A stretch of 64,000 nt of DNA from RYN-133 sp963708645 (GTDB lineage Bacteria; Actinomycetota; Actinomycetes; Mycobacteriales; Jatrophihabitantaceae): the NCBI GenBank assembly GCA_963708645.1, contig CAVPTA010000006.1, forward strand, positions 280,994 through 344,993. The letters run 5' to 3'. Shown one piece after another: positions 27,070 to 37,260 of the stretch. A model generated the notes under the pieces. That model was not told the DNA's origin. It made no database searches and worked only from the letters and a program-made list of their open reading frames with translations. Each line of letters opens with the position of its first letter. Position 1 is the first letter of the stretch. The translations under genes and the position numbers were made by a program.

Positions 27070-27804
27070 ATGACTGACTTCGAGGCGGCCCCTTCGCCGT
27101 ACAAGCGAGTGCTGTTGAAGTTGTCGGGCGAGGTGTTCGGCGGCGGCAAGATCGGCGTCGACCCCGACGTCGCGCACTCGCTGGCGGTGCAGATCGCCGA
27201 GGTCGTGCATTCCGGCACGCAGGTCGCGCTCGTCGTCGGCGGCGGCAACTTCTTTCGCGGCGCCGAACTCTCCCAGCGCGGCATGGACCGCGATCGCGCC
27301 GACTACATGGGCATGCTCGGCACGGTGATGAACTGCCTTGCGTTGCAGGACTTCCTCGAGAAGACGGGCATCCCGACCCGCGTGCAGACGGCCATCACGA
27401 TGGGCCAGGTCGCCGAGCCCTACATCCCGCGGCGCGCCGAGCGGCACCTCGAGAAAGGCCGCGTGGTCATCTTCGGCGCAGGCGCCGGCCTGCCCTACTT
27501 CTCGACCGACACCGTTGCCGCCCAGCGTGCGCTCGAGATCGGCTGCGACGTCCTGTTGCTGGGCAAGAGCGGCGTCGACGGTGTGTACGACGCCGACCCG
27601 CGAAAGGTCGCCGGCGCGGTGAAGTTCGACCACATCAGCTACGACGAGGTGATGCGGCGCGGCCTCAAGGTCGCCGATCAGACGGCGTTCAGCCTGTGCC
27701 GCGACAACAACATGCCGATCGTCGTGTTCGAGTTGGCCGACGGCAACATCGGCCGCGTCGTCCGCGGTGAGAAGATCGGCACACTCGTCAGCGCGGCGGG
27801 CTGA
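27070..27804 (+). CDS. pyrH: UMP kinase
   Basis: A 244-aa cytoplasmic kinase that makes UDP from UMP. The N-terminal KRVLLKLSGEVFGG binds ATP phosphate. IALVVGGGN-type (QVALVVGGGNFFRGAEL) and MDRDRADYMGMLGTVMN are substrate and oligomer motifs, and LLLGKSGVDGVYDADPR is near the nucleotide site. GAGAGGGGCC lies before ATG 27070. Standard position between tsf and frr. Confidence 0.97.
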   Translation: MTDFEAAPSPYKRVLLKLSGEVFGGGKIGVDPDVAHSLAVQIAEVVHSGTQVALVVGGGNFFRGAELSQRGMDRDRADYMGMLGTVMNCLALQDFLEKTGIPTRVQTAITMGQVAEPYIPRRAERHLEKGRVVIFGAGAGLPYFSTDTVAAQRALEIGCDVLLLGKSGVDGVYDADPRKVAGAVKFDHISYDEVMRRGLKVADQTAFSLCRDNNMPIVVFELADGNIGRVVRGEKIGTLVSAAG

Positions 27805-27851
27805 GACAGAGGACGACTGATGATCGACAAGCGACGCGTGCGGAGCGAGAA

Positions 27852-28409
27852 GTGATTGACGAAACGATGTTCGAGGCCGAAGAGAAAATGGAAAAGGCCG
27901 TCCACGTCGTGCGCGACGAACTCGGCGGTCTGCGCACCGGACGCGCGAACGCCAGCGCCTTCGCCCGGCTCGTCGTCGACTACTACGGCGCGCCGACGCC
28001 GATCCCGCAGATGGCCACCGTCAACGTCCCGGAAGCACGCATGGCCGTCATCAAGCCCTATGACCCGACGCAGCTCGGCGCCATCGAAAAGGCGATCCGC
28101 GACAGCGATCTCGGCGTCAACCCGACCAACGACGGAATGATCATCCGCATCGTGTTCCCGCAGCTGACCGAAGAGCGGCGCCGCGACCTGGTCAAGGTGG
28201 CGCGAGGCAAGGGCGAGGACGCCAAGGTGTCGATCCGTTCGGTGCGTCGCCACGCCAAGGACGCGCTCGACAAGCTCGTCAAGGGCGGCGACACCGGCGA
28301 GGACGACGTGCACCGGGCAGAGACCGAGCTCGAGAAGCTGACGCACAAGTACACCGATCAGGTGGACGAACACGTCAGGGCCAAGGAAGCCGAACTGCTC
28401 GAGATCTGA
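27852..28409 (+). CDS. frr: Ribosome recycling factor
   Basis: RRF splits post-termination ribosomes with EF-G. The 185-aa protein is intact: HVVRDELGGLRTGRANASAF, VDYYGAPTPIPQMATVNVPE, NDGMIIRIVFPQLTEERRRD and the C-terminal helix VDEHVRAKEAELLEI. GTG 27852 gives the normal N-terminus. Gap to pyrH is 47 nt. Confidence 0.97.
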   Translation: MIDETMFEAEEKMEKAVHVVRDELGGLRTGRANASAFARLVVDYYGAPTPIPQMATVNVPEARMAVIKPYDPTQLGAIEKAIRDSDLGVNPTNDGMIIRIVFPQLTEERRRDLVKVARGKGEDAKVSIRSVRRHAKDALDKLVKGGDTGEDDVHRAETELEKLTHKYTDQVDEHVRAKEAELLEI

Positions 28410-28430
28410 TAGAGCTGACCACCGACTGCG

Positions 28431-29390
28431 ATGCCTGAGGACACCCCGCCGGGGCCGGCCGTTTCCCGCGGCCTGACGCGCGCTCGCCGCATCGGCGGAC
28501 GTCCCGTCCCTGAGCCGCCCCGGCACGTTCCGGCCCCCGAGGACGCCGACGACCAGCCACCGCTCGCCGCCGAAGTAGCGCGGTCGTCGAAGGCCGGGCG
28601 CAACCTGCCCGCGGCGATCGGAGTCGGACTCGCGCTCGGCGCCGTGATCATCACGTCGCTGTTCGTCTACCGGCCGAGCTTCGCGATCATCGTCGGGTTG
28701 GCCTCGGGTTACGCCAGCTATGAGTTGGCCCAGGCCATCGCGGTCACCAAAGTGCGCGTCGTGCTGATCCCTGTCCTCCTCGGCGGTTCGGCGACGCTGG
28801 TCGCGGCTTGGCTGCGTGGCCCGGAAGGACTGGCCGCCGCAATCCTGCTCAGCGTCGTCGCCGTAATCGTCTGGCGCCTCGGCGACGGGGCCCAGCGCTT
28901 CCTCGACGACGTCGGCGCCTCGGTCTTCGTCCTGCTGTACGTGCCTGCGCTGGCCGGTTTCGCGGTCCTGTCGGTACATGCCGGCGACGGCGCGGCCCGC
29001 ATCCTCGCCTTCGCCGCGACCGTCGTGTGCAGTGACACCGGCGGATACGCGACCGGCGTGCTGTTCGGCCGACACCCGCTCGCACCGATCGTGTCGAAGG
29101 CGAAGACCTGGGAGGGGTTCGCGGGGTCGGTGCTGTTCTGCTGCATCGCCGGCGTCCTGTTCCTGACGTTGACCTTCCACCGGGCGTGGTGGACCGGACT
29201 GCTGTTCGGACTCGGGATCGTCGTCACCGCGACCCTCGGCGACCTCGGCGAGTCGGTCATCAAACGCGATCTCGACGTCAAGGACATGAGCAACCTGCTG
29301 CCCGGGCACGGCGGGCTGATGGACCGGCTCGATTCGATGCTGCCGTGCGCCGCGGTCGCCTACCTGCTGCTGTCCGCGTTCGCGAGTTGA
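28431..29390 (+). CDS. cdsA: Phosphatidate cytidylyltransferase (CDP-DAG synthase)
   Basis: A 319-aa integral membrane enzyme that makes CDP-diacylglycerol from phosphatidate and CTP. A polar N-terminal extension of about 60 residues precedes seven or eight helices. The family signature is complete near the C-terminus: SKAKTWEGFAGS, LGDLGESVIKRDLDVKDMSN and LLPGHGGLMDRLDSML. Start ATG 28431 lies 21 nt after frr. The stop overlaps a TTG that begins the next gene. Confidence 0.95.
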   Translation: MPEDTPPGPAVSRGLTRARRIGGRPVPEPPRHVPAPEDADDQPPLAAEVARSSKAGRNLPAAIGVGLALGAVIITSLFVYRPSFAIIVGLASGYASYELAQAIAVTKVRVVLIPVLLGGSATLVAAWLRGPEGLAAAILLSVVAVIVWRLGDGAQRFLDDVGASVFVLLYVPALAGFAVLSVHAGDGAARILAFAATVVCSDTGGYATGVLFGRHPLAPIVSKAKTWEGFAGSVLFCCIAGVLFLTLTFHRAWWTGLLFGLGIVVTATLGDLGESVIKRDLDVKDMSNLLPGHGGLMDRLDSMLPCAAVAYLLLSAFAS

Positions 29391-29938
29391 GCGCGCGGCG
29401 GGTAGGTCAGGACGATGCGCTTGCCGAAGTCGTCCGCGTCGCACAGGCACCCGGCACCGTCTGGATCGGCGTCGACGGGTTCGGTGGCGCAGGCAAGACC
29501 ACGTTCGCCGCGCTGATCGCGGCGGCCGTGCCGCGCGCCCGCATCGTCCACGTCGACGACTTCGCGGTGCCGTGGATCGCCGAATGGGACTACGACCGGT
29601 TCCGCACCGACGTCGTCGCACCGTTGCTCGCCGGACGGACGGCCCGCTATCAACGGTTCGACTGGCCCACCGAGACGTTTGCCGAGTGGCACGAACTCGA
29701 ACCCGGACACGTGATCGTCAGTGAAGGCGTGTCGTCCACCCGTCCGGAACTCGGCGTGCCGTGGGCGCTCACCGTGTGGGTCGAGACGCCGCGCGACGTG
29801 CGGCTGCAGCGCGCACTCGATCGCGACGGCCCCGAGCTGATGCCGCGCTGGCTCGACGACTGGATGCCGAGCGAGGACGCGTGGGCGGCCCGAGCCCACC
29901 CGCTCGACTGGATCGACCTGGTCATCCCCGGCGCCTGA
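29387..29938 (+). CDS. Uridine-kinase-like P-loop NTPase
   Basis: A 183-aa P-loop kinase. Walker A is WIGVDGFGGAGKTTFAALIA; IVHVDDFAVPW is the metal/substrate Asp motif of the uridine kinase/AAA_18 group, followed by EGVSSTRPELG and a lid with RDVRLQRALDRDG. No ATG or GTG gives the right length; TTG 29387 overlaps the cdsA stop as TTGA and is preferred. The substrate (nucleoside, pantothenate or other) cannot be told. Confidence 0.75.
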   Translation: MSARRVGQDDALAEVVRVAQAPGTVWIGVDGFGGAGKTTFAALIAAAVPRARIVHVDDFAVPWIAEWDYDRFRTDVVAPLLAGRTARYQRFDWPTETFAEWHELEPGHVIVSEGVSSTRPELGVPWALTVWVETPRDVRLQRALDRDGPELMPRWLDDWMPSEDAWAARAHPLDWIDLVIPGA

Positions 29939-29955
29939 GGTGGCACGCTGTGAAC

Positions 29956-30411
29956 ATGCGCGAGTCGTTGTACGAGTTCGCCGGTGGTGACCAGGCCTTT
30001 CTCGCGCTCGCACGGGCGCACCACGTACGGTGCGTTGCCGATCCCGAGCTGAACCATCCGTTCTCGCACCCTGGCCAGAACCCGCAACACGTCGAACGGC
30101 TGGCCGCGTACTGGGCCGAGGTGCTCGGCGGCCCGCAGATCTACTCGAGGCAGTGCGGCGACCAGTCGGCGCTGCTGGCAATGCACGCGGGCAACGGGCC
30201 GGGGATGAACGAGCTGGGCCCGCGCTTCGTGGCTTGCTTCGACGCTGCGATGGACGACGCCGGCCTGCCCGACGATCCTGCATTTCGCGACGCCTTGCAC
30301 AGGTACATGGAATGGGCTGTTGCCGACGTGCTGGCGTATTCCGAGCTGGCCGACGTGCCTGAGCGCAGCGAGATGCCGCACTGGGGTTGGCACGGACTGC
30401 TCACCCGGTGA
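29956..30411 (+). CDS. Truncated hemoglobin, group II-like
   Basis: A 151-aa 2-on-2 globin. The start MRESLYEFAGGDQAFLALAR matches the A-B helices, VADPELNHPFSHP the CD region, HVERLAAYWAEVLGGP the E helix, and FVACFDAAMDDAGLPDDPAF the G helix. The proximal His is likely in MNELGPRF-adjacent LLAMHAGNGPGM. Such proteins bind oxygen or NO. ATG 29956 lies 17 nt after the kinase gene. Confidence 0.85.
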   Translation: MRESLYEFAGGDQAFLALARAHHVRCVADPELNHPFSHPGQNPQHVERLAAYWAEVLGGPQIYSRQCGDQSALLAMHAGNGPGMNELGPRFVACFDAAMDDAGLPDDPAFRDALHRYMEWAVADVLAYSELADVPERSEMPHWGWHGLLTR

Positions 30412-30420
30412 CGCTTCCTC

Positions 30421-30463
30421 CCCGGTGCAGTCAAATATCGCGTCAGATTTTGACTGTGCCGGG
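30421..30463 (+). terminator. Hairpin between globin and rlmN
   Basis: CCCGGTGCAGTCAAA (30421-30435) pairs with TTTGACTGTGCCGGG (30449-30463) over 15 bp with two mismatches and a 13-nt loop. It starts 9 nt after the globin stop. There is no U-tract after it, so it may be a weak terminator or an mRNA-stabilising or operator element. Confidence 0.5.
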
Positions 30464-30495
30464 GGAGAAGCGGGCGATGGGACAATGGAGTTGCC

Positions 30496-31581
30496 ATGAC
30501 TGCACTCCCGCTCGTCTTCGACGCCCCACGCCGCGGCAAGCCGCCGGCCCACCTCGCCGACCTCGACTCGTCTGCCCGACGCGCCGCGGTGACATCACTC
30601 GGGCTGCCGGGCTTTCGCGCCGATCAGCTCAGCCGGCACTACTTCACCCGCTTCGAGAGCGATCCGTCCGCAATGACAGACCTGCCCGCTGGGATCCGCG
30701 AGCAGGTTCGCGATGCGCTCATGCCGCCGCTGCTGCGCGAGGTGCGCACTCTCGAAACCGACACCGGGACGACACTCAAGACGCTGTGGCGCCTGCACGA
30801 CGGCGCCCTCGTCGAGTCGGTGCTCATGCGCTATCCCGACCGGGTCACCGTGTGCGTATCGAGCCAGGCCGGCTGCGGGATGGCCTGCCCGTTCTGCGCC
30901 ACCGGCCAGGGCGGTCTGACCCGCAATCTGTCGACTGCCGAAATCGTCGACCAGGTCGTGGCCGCGGCGCGGGTGGCGCGCGACCGTTTCGGCGCGCGAC
31001 TGTCGAACGTTGTGTTCATGGGCATGGGCGAGCCGCTGGCCAACTACGCCAGGCTCGCCACCGCGCTGCACCGGCTGATCGACCCCGCGCCGGACGGGCT
31101 CGGACTCTCACAACGCTCGGTGACCGTCTCGACCGTCGGGCTCGTCCCCGCAATCAACAAGCTCACCGACGAAGGGCTCAACGTCACCCTCGCGGTCTCG
31201 CTGCACGCCCCCGACGACGAGTTGCGCAACACCCTCGTCCCGGTCAACACCCGCTGGAAGGTCGCCGAAGTGCTCGCCGCAGCGGACGCGTATGCCGCGC
31301 GGACCGGTCGGCGCTACTCGATCGAGTACGCGATGATCCGCGACGTCAACGACCACGGCTGGCGTGCCGACCTGCTCGGCGACCTGCTCGCACCGCGGCT
31401 TGCGCACGTGAACCTCATCCCGTTGAACCCGACACCGGGGTCGGAATGGGACGCCTCGCCCAAGCCCGTCGAGCGTGAGTTCGTCCGCCGGCTCGAAGCG
31501 CGCGGTGTCACCGTGACCGTGCGCGACACACGCGGCCGCGAGATCGACGGCGCCTGCGGTCAGCTCGCCGCTGCCGAGTAG
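30496..31581 (+). CDS. rlmN: 23S rRNA (adenine2503-C2)-methyltransferase RlmN
   Basis: A radical SAM enzyme that methylates A2503 of 23S rRNA and A37 of some tRNAs. The 361-aa protein is intact. The iron-sulfur motif CGMACPFCATGQGG, the SAM/substrate region NVVFMGMGEPLANY and the C-terminal catalytic Cys in REIDGACGQL are present. GACAAT at 30481 may be a -10 with a very short leader; GGAG precedes ATG 30496. Confidence 0.96.
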   Translation: MTALPLVFDAPRRGKPPAHLADLDSSARRAAVTSLGLPGFRADQLSRHYFTRFESDPSAMTDLPAGIREQVRDALMPPLLREVRTLETDTGTTLKTLWRLHDGALVESVLMRYPDRVTVCVSSQAGCGMACPFCATGQGGLTRNLSTAEIVDQVVAAARVARDRFGARLSNVVFMGMGEPLANYARLATALHRLIDPAPDGLGLSQRSVTVSTVGLVPAINKLTDEGLNVTLAVSLHAPDDELRNTLVPVNTRWKVAEVLAAADAYAARTGRRYSIEYAMIRDVNDHGWRADLLGDLLAPRLAHVNLIPLNPTPGSEWDASPKPVEREFVRRLEARGVTVTVRDTRGREIDGACGQLAAAE

Positions 31582-31591
31582 CGCCCCGGCC

Positions 31592-33709
31592 ATGGCGCTG
31601 CGTGATCTCGGCACGCTCGTGCGTGGTGGCTTGCGTCTGGATCGCTCGCAGTCCGACCCGCTCGTCGCGCTGCGCAATGCCGTCGGCATCGCCGTTCCGC
31701 TGATCATCGCCGCCGCGACAGGTGCCGTGTCCGCCGGGCTCGCGTCGACCATCGGTGCGCTGCAGACCGGTCTGGCCGACCGGCCGGGGCCGTACCGGCT
31801 GCGTGCGTTGCGGATGCTCGGAACGGCGTTCGCCGCCGCCGTGACGAGCGGGCTTGCCGTGTTGTGTTCGCGCAGTGACGCCGCGTCGGTCGTGTTGCTG
31901 CTCGTGCTCGCGTTCGGCGCGGGACTGCTCGTGACCGGCGGCCCGAGCGCTACCCAGGTCGGGGTTGCGGCGACCGCAGCAGCGATCATCCTCGGACACC
32001 TGCCCGAACCGCCCGGCGCGGCCGTGCATGTCGGGTTGCTCGTGCTCGCCGGTGGAGCCGGGCAGGCGCTGCTCGCCGTCGCAGCATGGCCGCTCGGGCG
32101 ACACGCACCCGAGCGAACGGCCTTGGCCGGGCTCTACGCCGACCTTGCGGCCGAGGCGCACCGTCCGGCCGGCCCTGGTGCCGCGCCGGCCGCGACGGCC
32201 ACGGTGGGCGCGGTGCGCGAGACGCTCTACGGACTCGGCCATGACCACGGACCGAGCGTCGAGGCGTACCGGGTGCTGCTCGACGAGGCCGAACGCATTC
32301 GTCGCGAGGTCGCCGCGATTGCGGCGTTGGTCGAGCGGCTGGCCGCAACGGGCGCGACCGTCGACGCCGGACTCGTGCGCGCAGCGCTCGGCAGCGCGGG
32401 TGACGTGCTCACGGCCGTCGCGTCCGCCCTGACCACGGGACGCTCGGTGCCGGACGAGCGACTCGAACCGGCCCGCGAGGCCGTGAATCGGGCGCTCGCC
32501 CGCCTCGACGGCGCCGACGATCTCACCCGCCGGGCCGCGGCCGCGCGGCTGCGGGCGGTCGCGGGCCAGCTCCGCGCCGTCGTTGAGTCGACCGCGACCG
32601 GCGCCGTCGAGGGACGCAGGCCGGAACCGCAGGACGTGCGTGGCGCACCGGTGCTGCGCGACCCGATCGCGGCGCTGCGTGCCAACCTCACCCCTGACTC
32701 CGAGGTCCTGCGCCACGCCGTCCGGACAGCGGTGATGGTCGCCGGCTCAGACCTGGTCGTGCGGCTCGCCGGGTTCGAGCACGGGTACTGGGTGTCGCTG
32801 ACCGTGCTCGTCGTGCTCCGTCCCGACTTCGGGTCCACGTTCCAGCGGGCCGTCCTGCGGGTGCTGGGCACGGTGGTCGGGCTCGTCGTCGCGACCGAGT
32901 TGCTGCACTGGGTCCCGGGCGGCACCTGGTACCTGATCGGGCTCGTCGCGCTGGCGTACTTCGGTATGCGGCTGGCCGGGCCGGGCAATGTCGGGCCGAC
33001 CGCCGTGTCGCTGAGCGCGCTCGTCGTGGTGTTGCTCGCACTCAACGGGGTCGCGCCGCTTCAGACCCTCGTCGACAGGTCGGCCGCTACCCTCGCCGGC
33101 GGCGTGCTGGCAATGCTGGCCGCGTTGCTGCTGCCCGTGTGGGAGCGCGACCGCGTCTCATCGCGCCTTGCCGACCTCGTCGCCGCCTATCGCCGATACC
33201 TCGACGCACTCGCAGATCCGGAGGCAACGGCAGAGATCCGGCAGCGGGCTCGCGCCGGGTCGCGACTGGCGCGGACGAACGCGCTCGCCTCGCTCGAGCG
33301 GGCCCGCTCCGAGCCGGTCGTCGCGCGCAGCGCGGTCGAACTCGCCGAGAGTGTGCTGGCCAACACGCACCGCATCGTGCACGCGTTGATGACGCTGGAC
33401 ACGCTGCGTCCGGTCACGCGCGAGACGGCTCGCCTGGACGAGTTCCTGCGCGCGTGTTCGCAGGCCCTGTCGACGTGCGAACGGGCCGTGCGCGAACAGA
33501 CGACACCGCGCGCGATCCCGCGGTTGCGCCCGCTCCAGGAACAGGTGTTGCTCGAGCTGCGCGCGCATCCGGACACCGAGCCGGACACTGTCGCTGCCCT
33601 CGCCGACGCCACCGATCGGCTCGCCGACGGCATCGACACGTTGGTTGCGGGGTTGCGACGCCGGCTCGGCGCGAACTCCACATCCGCTGGTAGTACGGTC
33701 GCGCCGTGA
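31592..33709 (+). CDS. FUSC family membrane protein (aromatic acid exporter-like)
   Basis: A 705-aa protein with two hydrophobic blocks of five to six helices each, at about residues 25-170 and 380-510, separated and followed by long charged helical regions. This is the FUSC/YccS/ArAE architecture. The second block carries VRTAVMVAGSDLVVRLAGFE and WVSLTVLVVLRPDFGSTFQR, a family hallmark. It could export aromatic acids or other amphipathic compounds. Its stop overlaps the GTG of the following peptidase, so the two are coupled. Confidence 0.85.
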   Translation: MALRDLGTLVRGGLRLDRSQSDPLVALRNAVGIAVPLIIAAATGAVSAGLASTIGALQTGLADRPGPYRLRALRMLGTAFAAAVTSGLAVLCSRSDAASVVLLLVLAFGAGLLVTGGPSATQVGVAATAAAIILGHLPEPPGAAVHVGLLVLAGGAGQALLAVAAWPLGRHAPERTALAGLYADLAAEAHRPAGPGAAPAATATVGAVRETLYGLGHDHGPSVEAYRVLLDEAERIRREVAAIAALVERLAATGATVDAGLVRAALGSAGDVLTAVASALTTGRSVPDERLEPAREAVNRALARLDGADDLTRRAAAARLRAVAGQLRAVVESTATGAVEGRRPEPQDVRGAPVLRDPIAALRANLTPDSEVLRHAVRTAVMVAGSDLVVRLAGFEHGYWVSLTVLVVLRPDFGSTFQRAVLRVLGTVVGLVVATELLHWVPGGTWYLIGLVALAYFGMRLAGPGNVGPTAVSLSALVVVLLALNGVAPLQTLVDRSAATLAGGVLAMLAALLLPVWERDRVSSRLADLVAAYRRYLDALADPEATAEIRQRARAGSRLARTNALASLERARSEPVVARSAVELAESVLANTHRIVHALMTLDTLRPVTRETARLDEFLRACSQALSTCERAVREQTTPRAIPRLRPLQEQVLLELRAHPDTEPDTVAALADATDRLADGIDTLVAGLRRRLGANSTSAGSTVAP

Positions 33710-35700
33710 GTGCCTTCGATGATCTTGCTACGTTCGCGGCGCTCCCCCGGGTGACGGCGCTGACGTTGAGCGGCGACGGTCGCCGGTTGGTAGCGACGGT
33801 GCAGCAACCCGATGCCAAGAATGCGCGCTATATCAGCGAGTTGTGGGAGCTGGATCTGGCCGGTGAAGCGTCGCACCGGCTCACCAATTCACCCCAGGGC
33901 GAGACCGGTGCCGTGTTCCTCGGCGACGGCCGGCTCGCGTTCACGTCGTCTCGCGCGCGGCCCGGCTCCGAAGGTGACGACGACGCCGCGCTGTGGGCGT
34001 TGCCGGCGGCCGGCGAACCGGAGCTGCTGCGCCATCGCGCCGGGGGACTGTCCGGAGCAGTCGTCGCCGCGCGCTCCGGCCATGTCGTACTTGCCGGGAG
34101 CAGGCTCACGTTCTCGAACGAGTCCGACGACGCCGAGCGGCGCAGCGTCCGCAAGGACCGCAACATCTCGGCGATCCTGCACCGGGGCATGCCGATCCGG
34201 TACTGGGATCACGAACTCGACGTCGAGTCGGCCCGGCTGCTCGTGCTCGATCCGCGCGGCACACAGTTGCGTGACCTCGCGCCCGACGCCGACATCGAGC
34301 TCACCGAAGCGTCGTTCTCGATCAGCGCCGACGGCGCGCTCGTCGCAACCACGTGGATGACCCGAGCGCCGGACGGACGGGCACCGGGATCGATCGTCCT
34401 GATCGACGTCGCGTCCGGCGATCGGCGTGTACTGCTGGCCTCGGACGCCGACAGCGACTACTCGCGACCGCAGATCAGCCCGGACGGTTCGACCGTTGCC
34501 GCGTCGCGATACCTGGAGGCGCGCTTCGACCGGCCCTGGCACGAGGAGCTGGTGTTCGCGCGAGCCGACGATGCACCGGTCGTCGCCGATCTCGGCGACC
34601 TCTATGCGACCGAGTGGGTGTGGTCGGCAGGCGGAGACATCCTCTACGTGGCCGGTGATCTGCACGGACGCGGTGCGGTGCTGGCGGTCGACCCGGGCAC
34701 CGGTTTCGTCGAACGGCGTCTCGTCGCCGATGCGTCCTACTCGAGCCTGTGCGTGGCACCTGACGGCGCCAAGCTCTACGCACTGCGGTCGGCGATCGAT
34801 TCACCGCCGCGTCCTGTCGTGATCGACACCAGCCTCGAGGACCAATCACCGTCAGTGCTGTCAGCGCCGGGGACGATCCCCGAACTCCCCGGCGACCTCG
34901 TCGAGCTCAGCGCGACGAGTGCGGACGGCGAATCGGTGCACGGCTGGCTGTGCCTGCCGCCCGGGTCCGACCAACCGGCACCGGTGATGCTGTGGATCCA
35001 CGGCGGACCGATGACCTCGTTCAACGCCTGGAGCTGGCGCTGGAATCCGTGGCTCGCCGTCGCCCGCGGGTGGGCGGTCGTGATGCCCGACCCGGCACTG
35101 TCGACCGGCTACGGCCAGCGGTGGCTCGACCGTGCTTGGCCGTACCAGGCTGCCGAGGTCTTCGCCGACTGCACGGCGGTGCTGGATTCGGTGCTCGAGC
35201 TGCCCGACGTCGACCGATCGCGCGTCGCGTGCCTGGGCGCATCCTTCGGCGGCTACATGACCAACTGGGTGGCCGGTCACGCGGCCGAGCGGTTCGGTGC
35301 GATCGTGACGCACGCCGGGCTGTACGCGCTCGATCAGCAGCACAAGACAACCGATATGGCGATGTTCAAGAACGGCATCTTCGGCGAGCCGGCCGAGCAT
35401 CCGCAGTGGTATCGCGACAACTCGCCGCACTACGGCCAGGTCGGCGACACGCCGATGCTGATCATCCACGGCAACCGTGACTACCGCGTACCGATCAGCG
35501 AAGCGTTGCGGTTGTGGTGGGACCTGGTCAGTGGTTGGGACGGCGATCCGGACGACCTACCGCACCGGTTCCTGCAGTTGACCGGCGAGAACCACTGGGT
35601 GCTCTCGCCGGCCAACGTCGAGATCTGGAACGACGCCGTGCTCGGCTTCTGTGCCCAGCATGTGCTCGGGCAGAAGTGGACGCCGTCCCCGTTGCTCTGA
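33706..35700 (+). CDS. S9 family prolyl oligopeptidase/acylaminoacyl-peptidase
   Basis: A 664-aa cytoplasmic serine peptidase. Residues 1-400 form a beta-propeller of WD40-like blades; residues 410-664 are the alpha/beta hydrolase domain. Oxyanion region is LWIHGGPMTSF, nucleophile Ser in CLGASFGGYMTNW, Asp in LIIHGNRDYRVPISEAL and His in LTGENHWVLSP. The triad is complete. It probably releases N-acylated residues or short peptides. GTG 33706 overlaps the FUSC gene as GTGA, which suggests a functional link with export or detoxification. Confidence 0.93.
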   Translation: MSAFDDLATFAALPRVTALTLSGDGRRLVATVQQPDAKNARYISELWELDLAGEASHRLTNSPQGETGAVFLGDGRLAFTSSRARPGSEGDDDAALWALPAAGEPELLRHRAGGLSGAVVAARSGHVVLAGSRLTFSNESDDAERRSVRKDRNISAILHRGMPIRYWDHELDVESARLLVLDPRGTQLRDLAPDADIELTEASFSISADGALVATTWMTRAPDGRAPGSIVLIDVASGDRRVLLASDADSDYSRPQISPDGSTVAASRYLEARFDRPWHEELVFARADDAPVVADLGDLYATEWVWSAGGDILYVAGDLHGRGAVLAVDPGTGFVERRLVADASYSSLCVAPDGAKLYALRSAIDSPPRPVVIDTSLEDQSPSVLSAPGTIPELPGDLVELSATSADGESVHGWLCLPPGSDQPAPVMLWIHGGPMTSFNAWSWRWNPWLAVARGWAVVMPDPALSTGYGQRWLDRAWPYQAAEVFADCTAVLDSVLELPDVDRSRVACLGASFGGYMTNWVAGHAAERFGAIVTHAGLYALDQQHKTTDMAMFKNGIFGEPAEHPQWYRDNSPHYGQVGDTPMLIIHGNRDYRVPISEALRLWWDLVSGWDGDPDDLPHRFLQLTGENHWVLSPANVEIWNDAVLGFCAQHVLGQKWTPSPLL

Positions 35701-35701
35701 C

Positions 35702-37223
35702 TCAGGCCGAGACGGCCTCGAGTTCGAGGTCGGGCACGATCTCCGGCTTGCGCGTGCGGATCGAGAACGTGACCAGCAGCCAGGTTCCCGCGAGCAGCGC
35801 CGTCGCCGTCCAGAAGGACGCATCGGCGGCAGTGACGAACACGTGCCGGGCAGCCGCGGCCCGGGACAGACCCGGGTCGAGGTGTTGTTCGGCGTTCTGG
35901 CTCGCGGTACCGAAGACGGTGACCAGCACGGCAAGGCCGAGCGATCCGCCGACCTGCTGCATGACGTTCACCAACCCCGAAGCAGCACCGGCGTCCTGCG
36001 GTTCGACGCCGTCCAACGCGGCCGTCGTCAGCGGGACGAATGCCAGACCGTTGCCGAGTCCGAAGACCACGCAGCGCGCCGGCGAGGTCGAGATAGCTGG
36101 TCGACTCCGACATCTGCGTCAGCAGCAACATGCCGAGGGTCGAGAAGGTGATCCCGGTGATCATCAGACTCGCTGGTCGCCGAACCGGTCGACGAGGAAG
36201 CGCGCCGACAGCTGCGAACTGGTGAACACCAAGGCCGTGAGCGGCAGGAACGCGAAACCGGTGCGCAGGTCGCTGTAGCCGAGTACGCCGCGCAGGAACT
36301 GGGTCAGGAAGAAGAACATGCCCATCATTCCGGCGACCAGCAGCAGCCGCGCGATGTACGCGCTCGTGCGGTTGCGACTGGCGAACAGACGCAGTGGCGT
36401 GATCGGCGACTCGGCGCGCATCTCGATCACCACGAAGCGGCGAGCAGGACGAGGCCGACGGCGAACGATGCGACAGTGGCTGGGTTCGCCCACCCGTCGG
36501 TGGCGGCGTGCACGAACCCGTAGACGAGCGCGGTCATGCCGATCGTCGAGGTGAGCGCGCCGGCCAGGTCGAAGCGGCCGTGGTTGCGCTCGGTCTCCGG
36601 CAGCACGGAACGGCCCAGCGATGAGCAGGGCAGACGCCGATCGGGACGTTGACGAACAGCACCCAGCGCCACGACGCCCACTCGGTGAGCATGCCGCCGG
36701 CGATCAGGCCGACCGCGCTGCCGCCGATCGAGACCGCGGTGTAGAGGCCGATGGCGCGGGTGCGCTCGCGGCCCTGCGGCGAACATCGTCATGAGCAGCG
36801 CGAGAGCCGACGGCGAGGCAAGCGCGCCGCCGACGCCCTGCACGGCGCGGGCGACGAGCAGCTCGGCCGGGTTCTGGGCGAACCCGCCGATGAGCGAGGC
36901 GAGCGTGAACAGGCGCGATGCCGGCCAGGAACACGCGGCGGCGACCGAGGATGTCACCGGCGCGGGCGCCGAGCAGCAGCAGCCCGCCGAAGGTCAGGGT
37001 GTAGGCGTTGACGACCCACGAGAGGCTGGCGGCGGAGAAGCGCGAGGGCCGAACGGATGTCGTGCAGCGCGATGTTCACGATGGTCGCGTCGAGCACGAC
37101 CATCAGCTGGCAGGTGAGGATGAGGGCCAGGACGAGGTCCGGCGGCGTTTGCGCGCCCGGTCGCGCCGTCGCCAGCTGGTGAGTGGCGCGGTTCGCCACT
37201 CGGGACGGAGCTTGCACAGACAC
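35702..37223 (-). CDS. DHA2 family MFS drug transporter (frame interrupted many times)
   Basis: A 14-helix EmrB/QacA-type proton antiporter of about 507 aa. The N-terminus LALILTCQLMVVLDATIVNI is motif D1 of the DHA2 family; VQGVGGALASPSALALL, FFFLTQFLRGVLGYSDLRTG, FLPLTALVF and GLGNGLAFVPLTTAAL follow in order. At least five single-base shifts between 36070 and 37060 break it, but the parts are colinear and none is missing. GTG 37223 has GAGGA 8 nt upstream. It is divergent from a tetR gene that probably represses it. Confidence 0.85.
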
Positions 37224-37260
37224 GAGCAAAATCCTCGATCGGAGTAGTAGCATCGGTGAA

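Noticed and set aside
27678..29621. Long minus-strand open frame (about 647 codons) opposite pyrH, frr and cdsA
   Set aside because: Low-complexity Arg/Asp/Gly-rich translation typical of the antisense of GC-rich genes; the plus-strand genes are certain.
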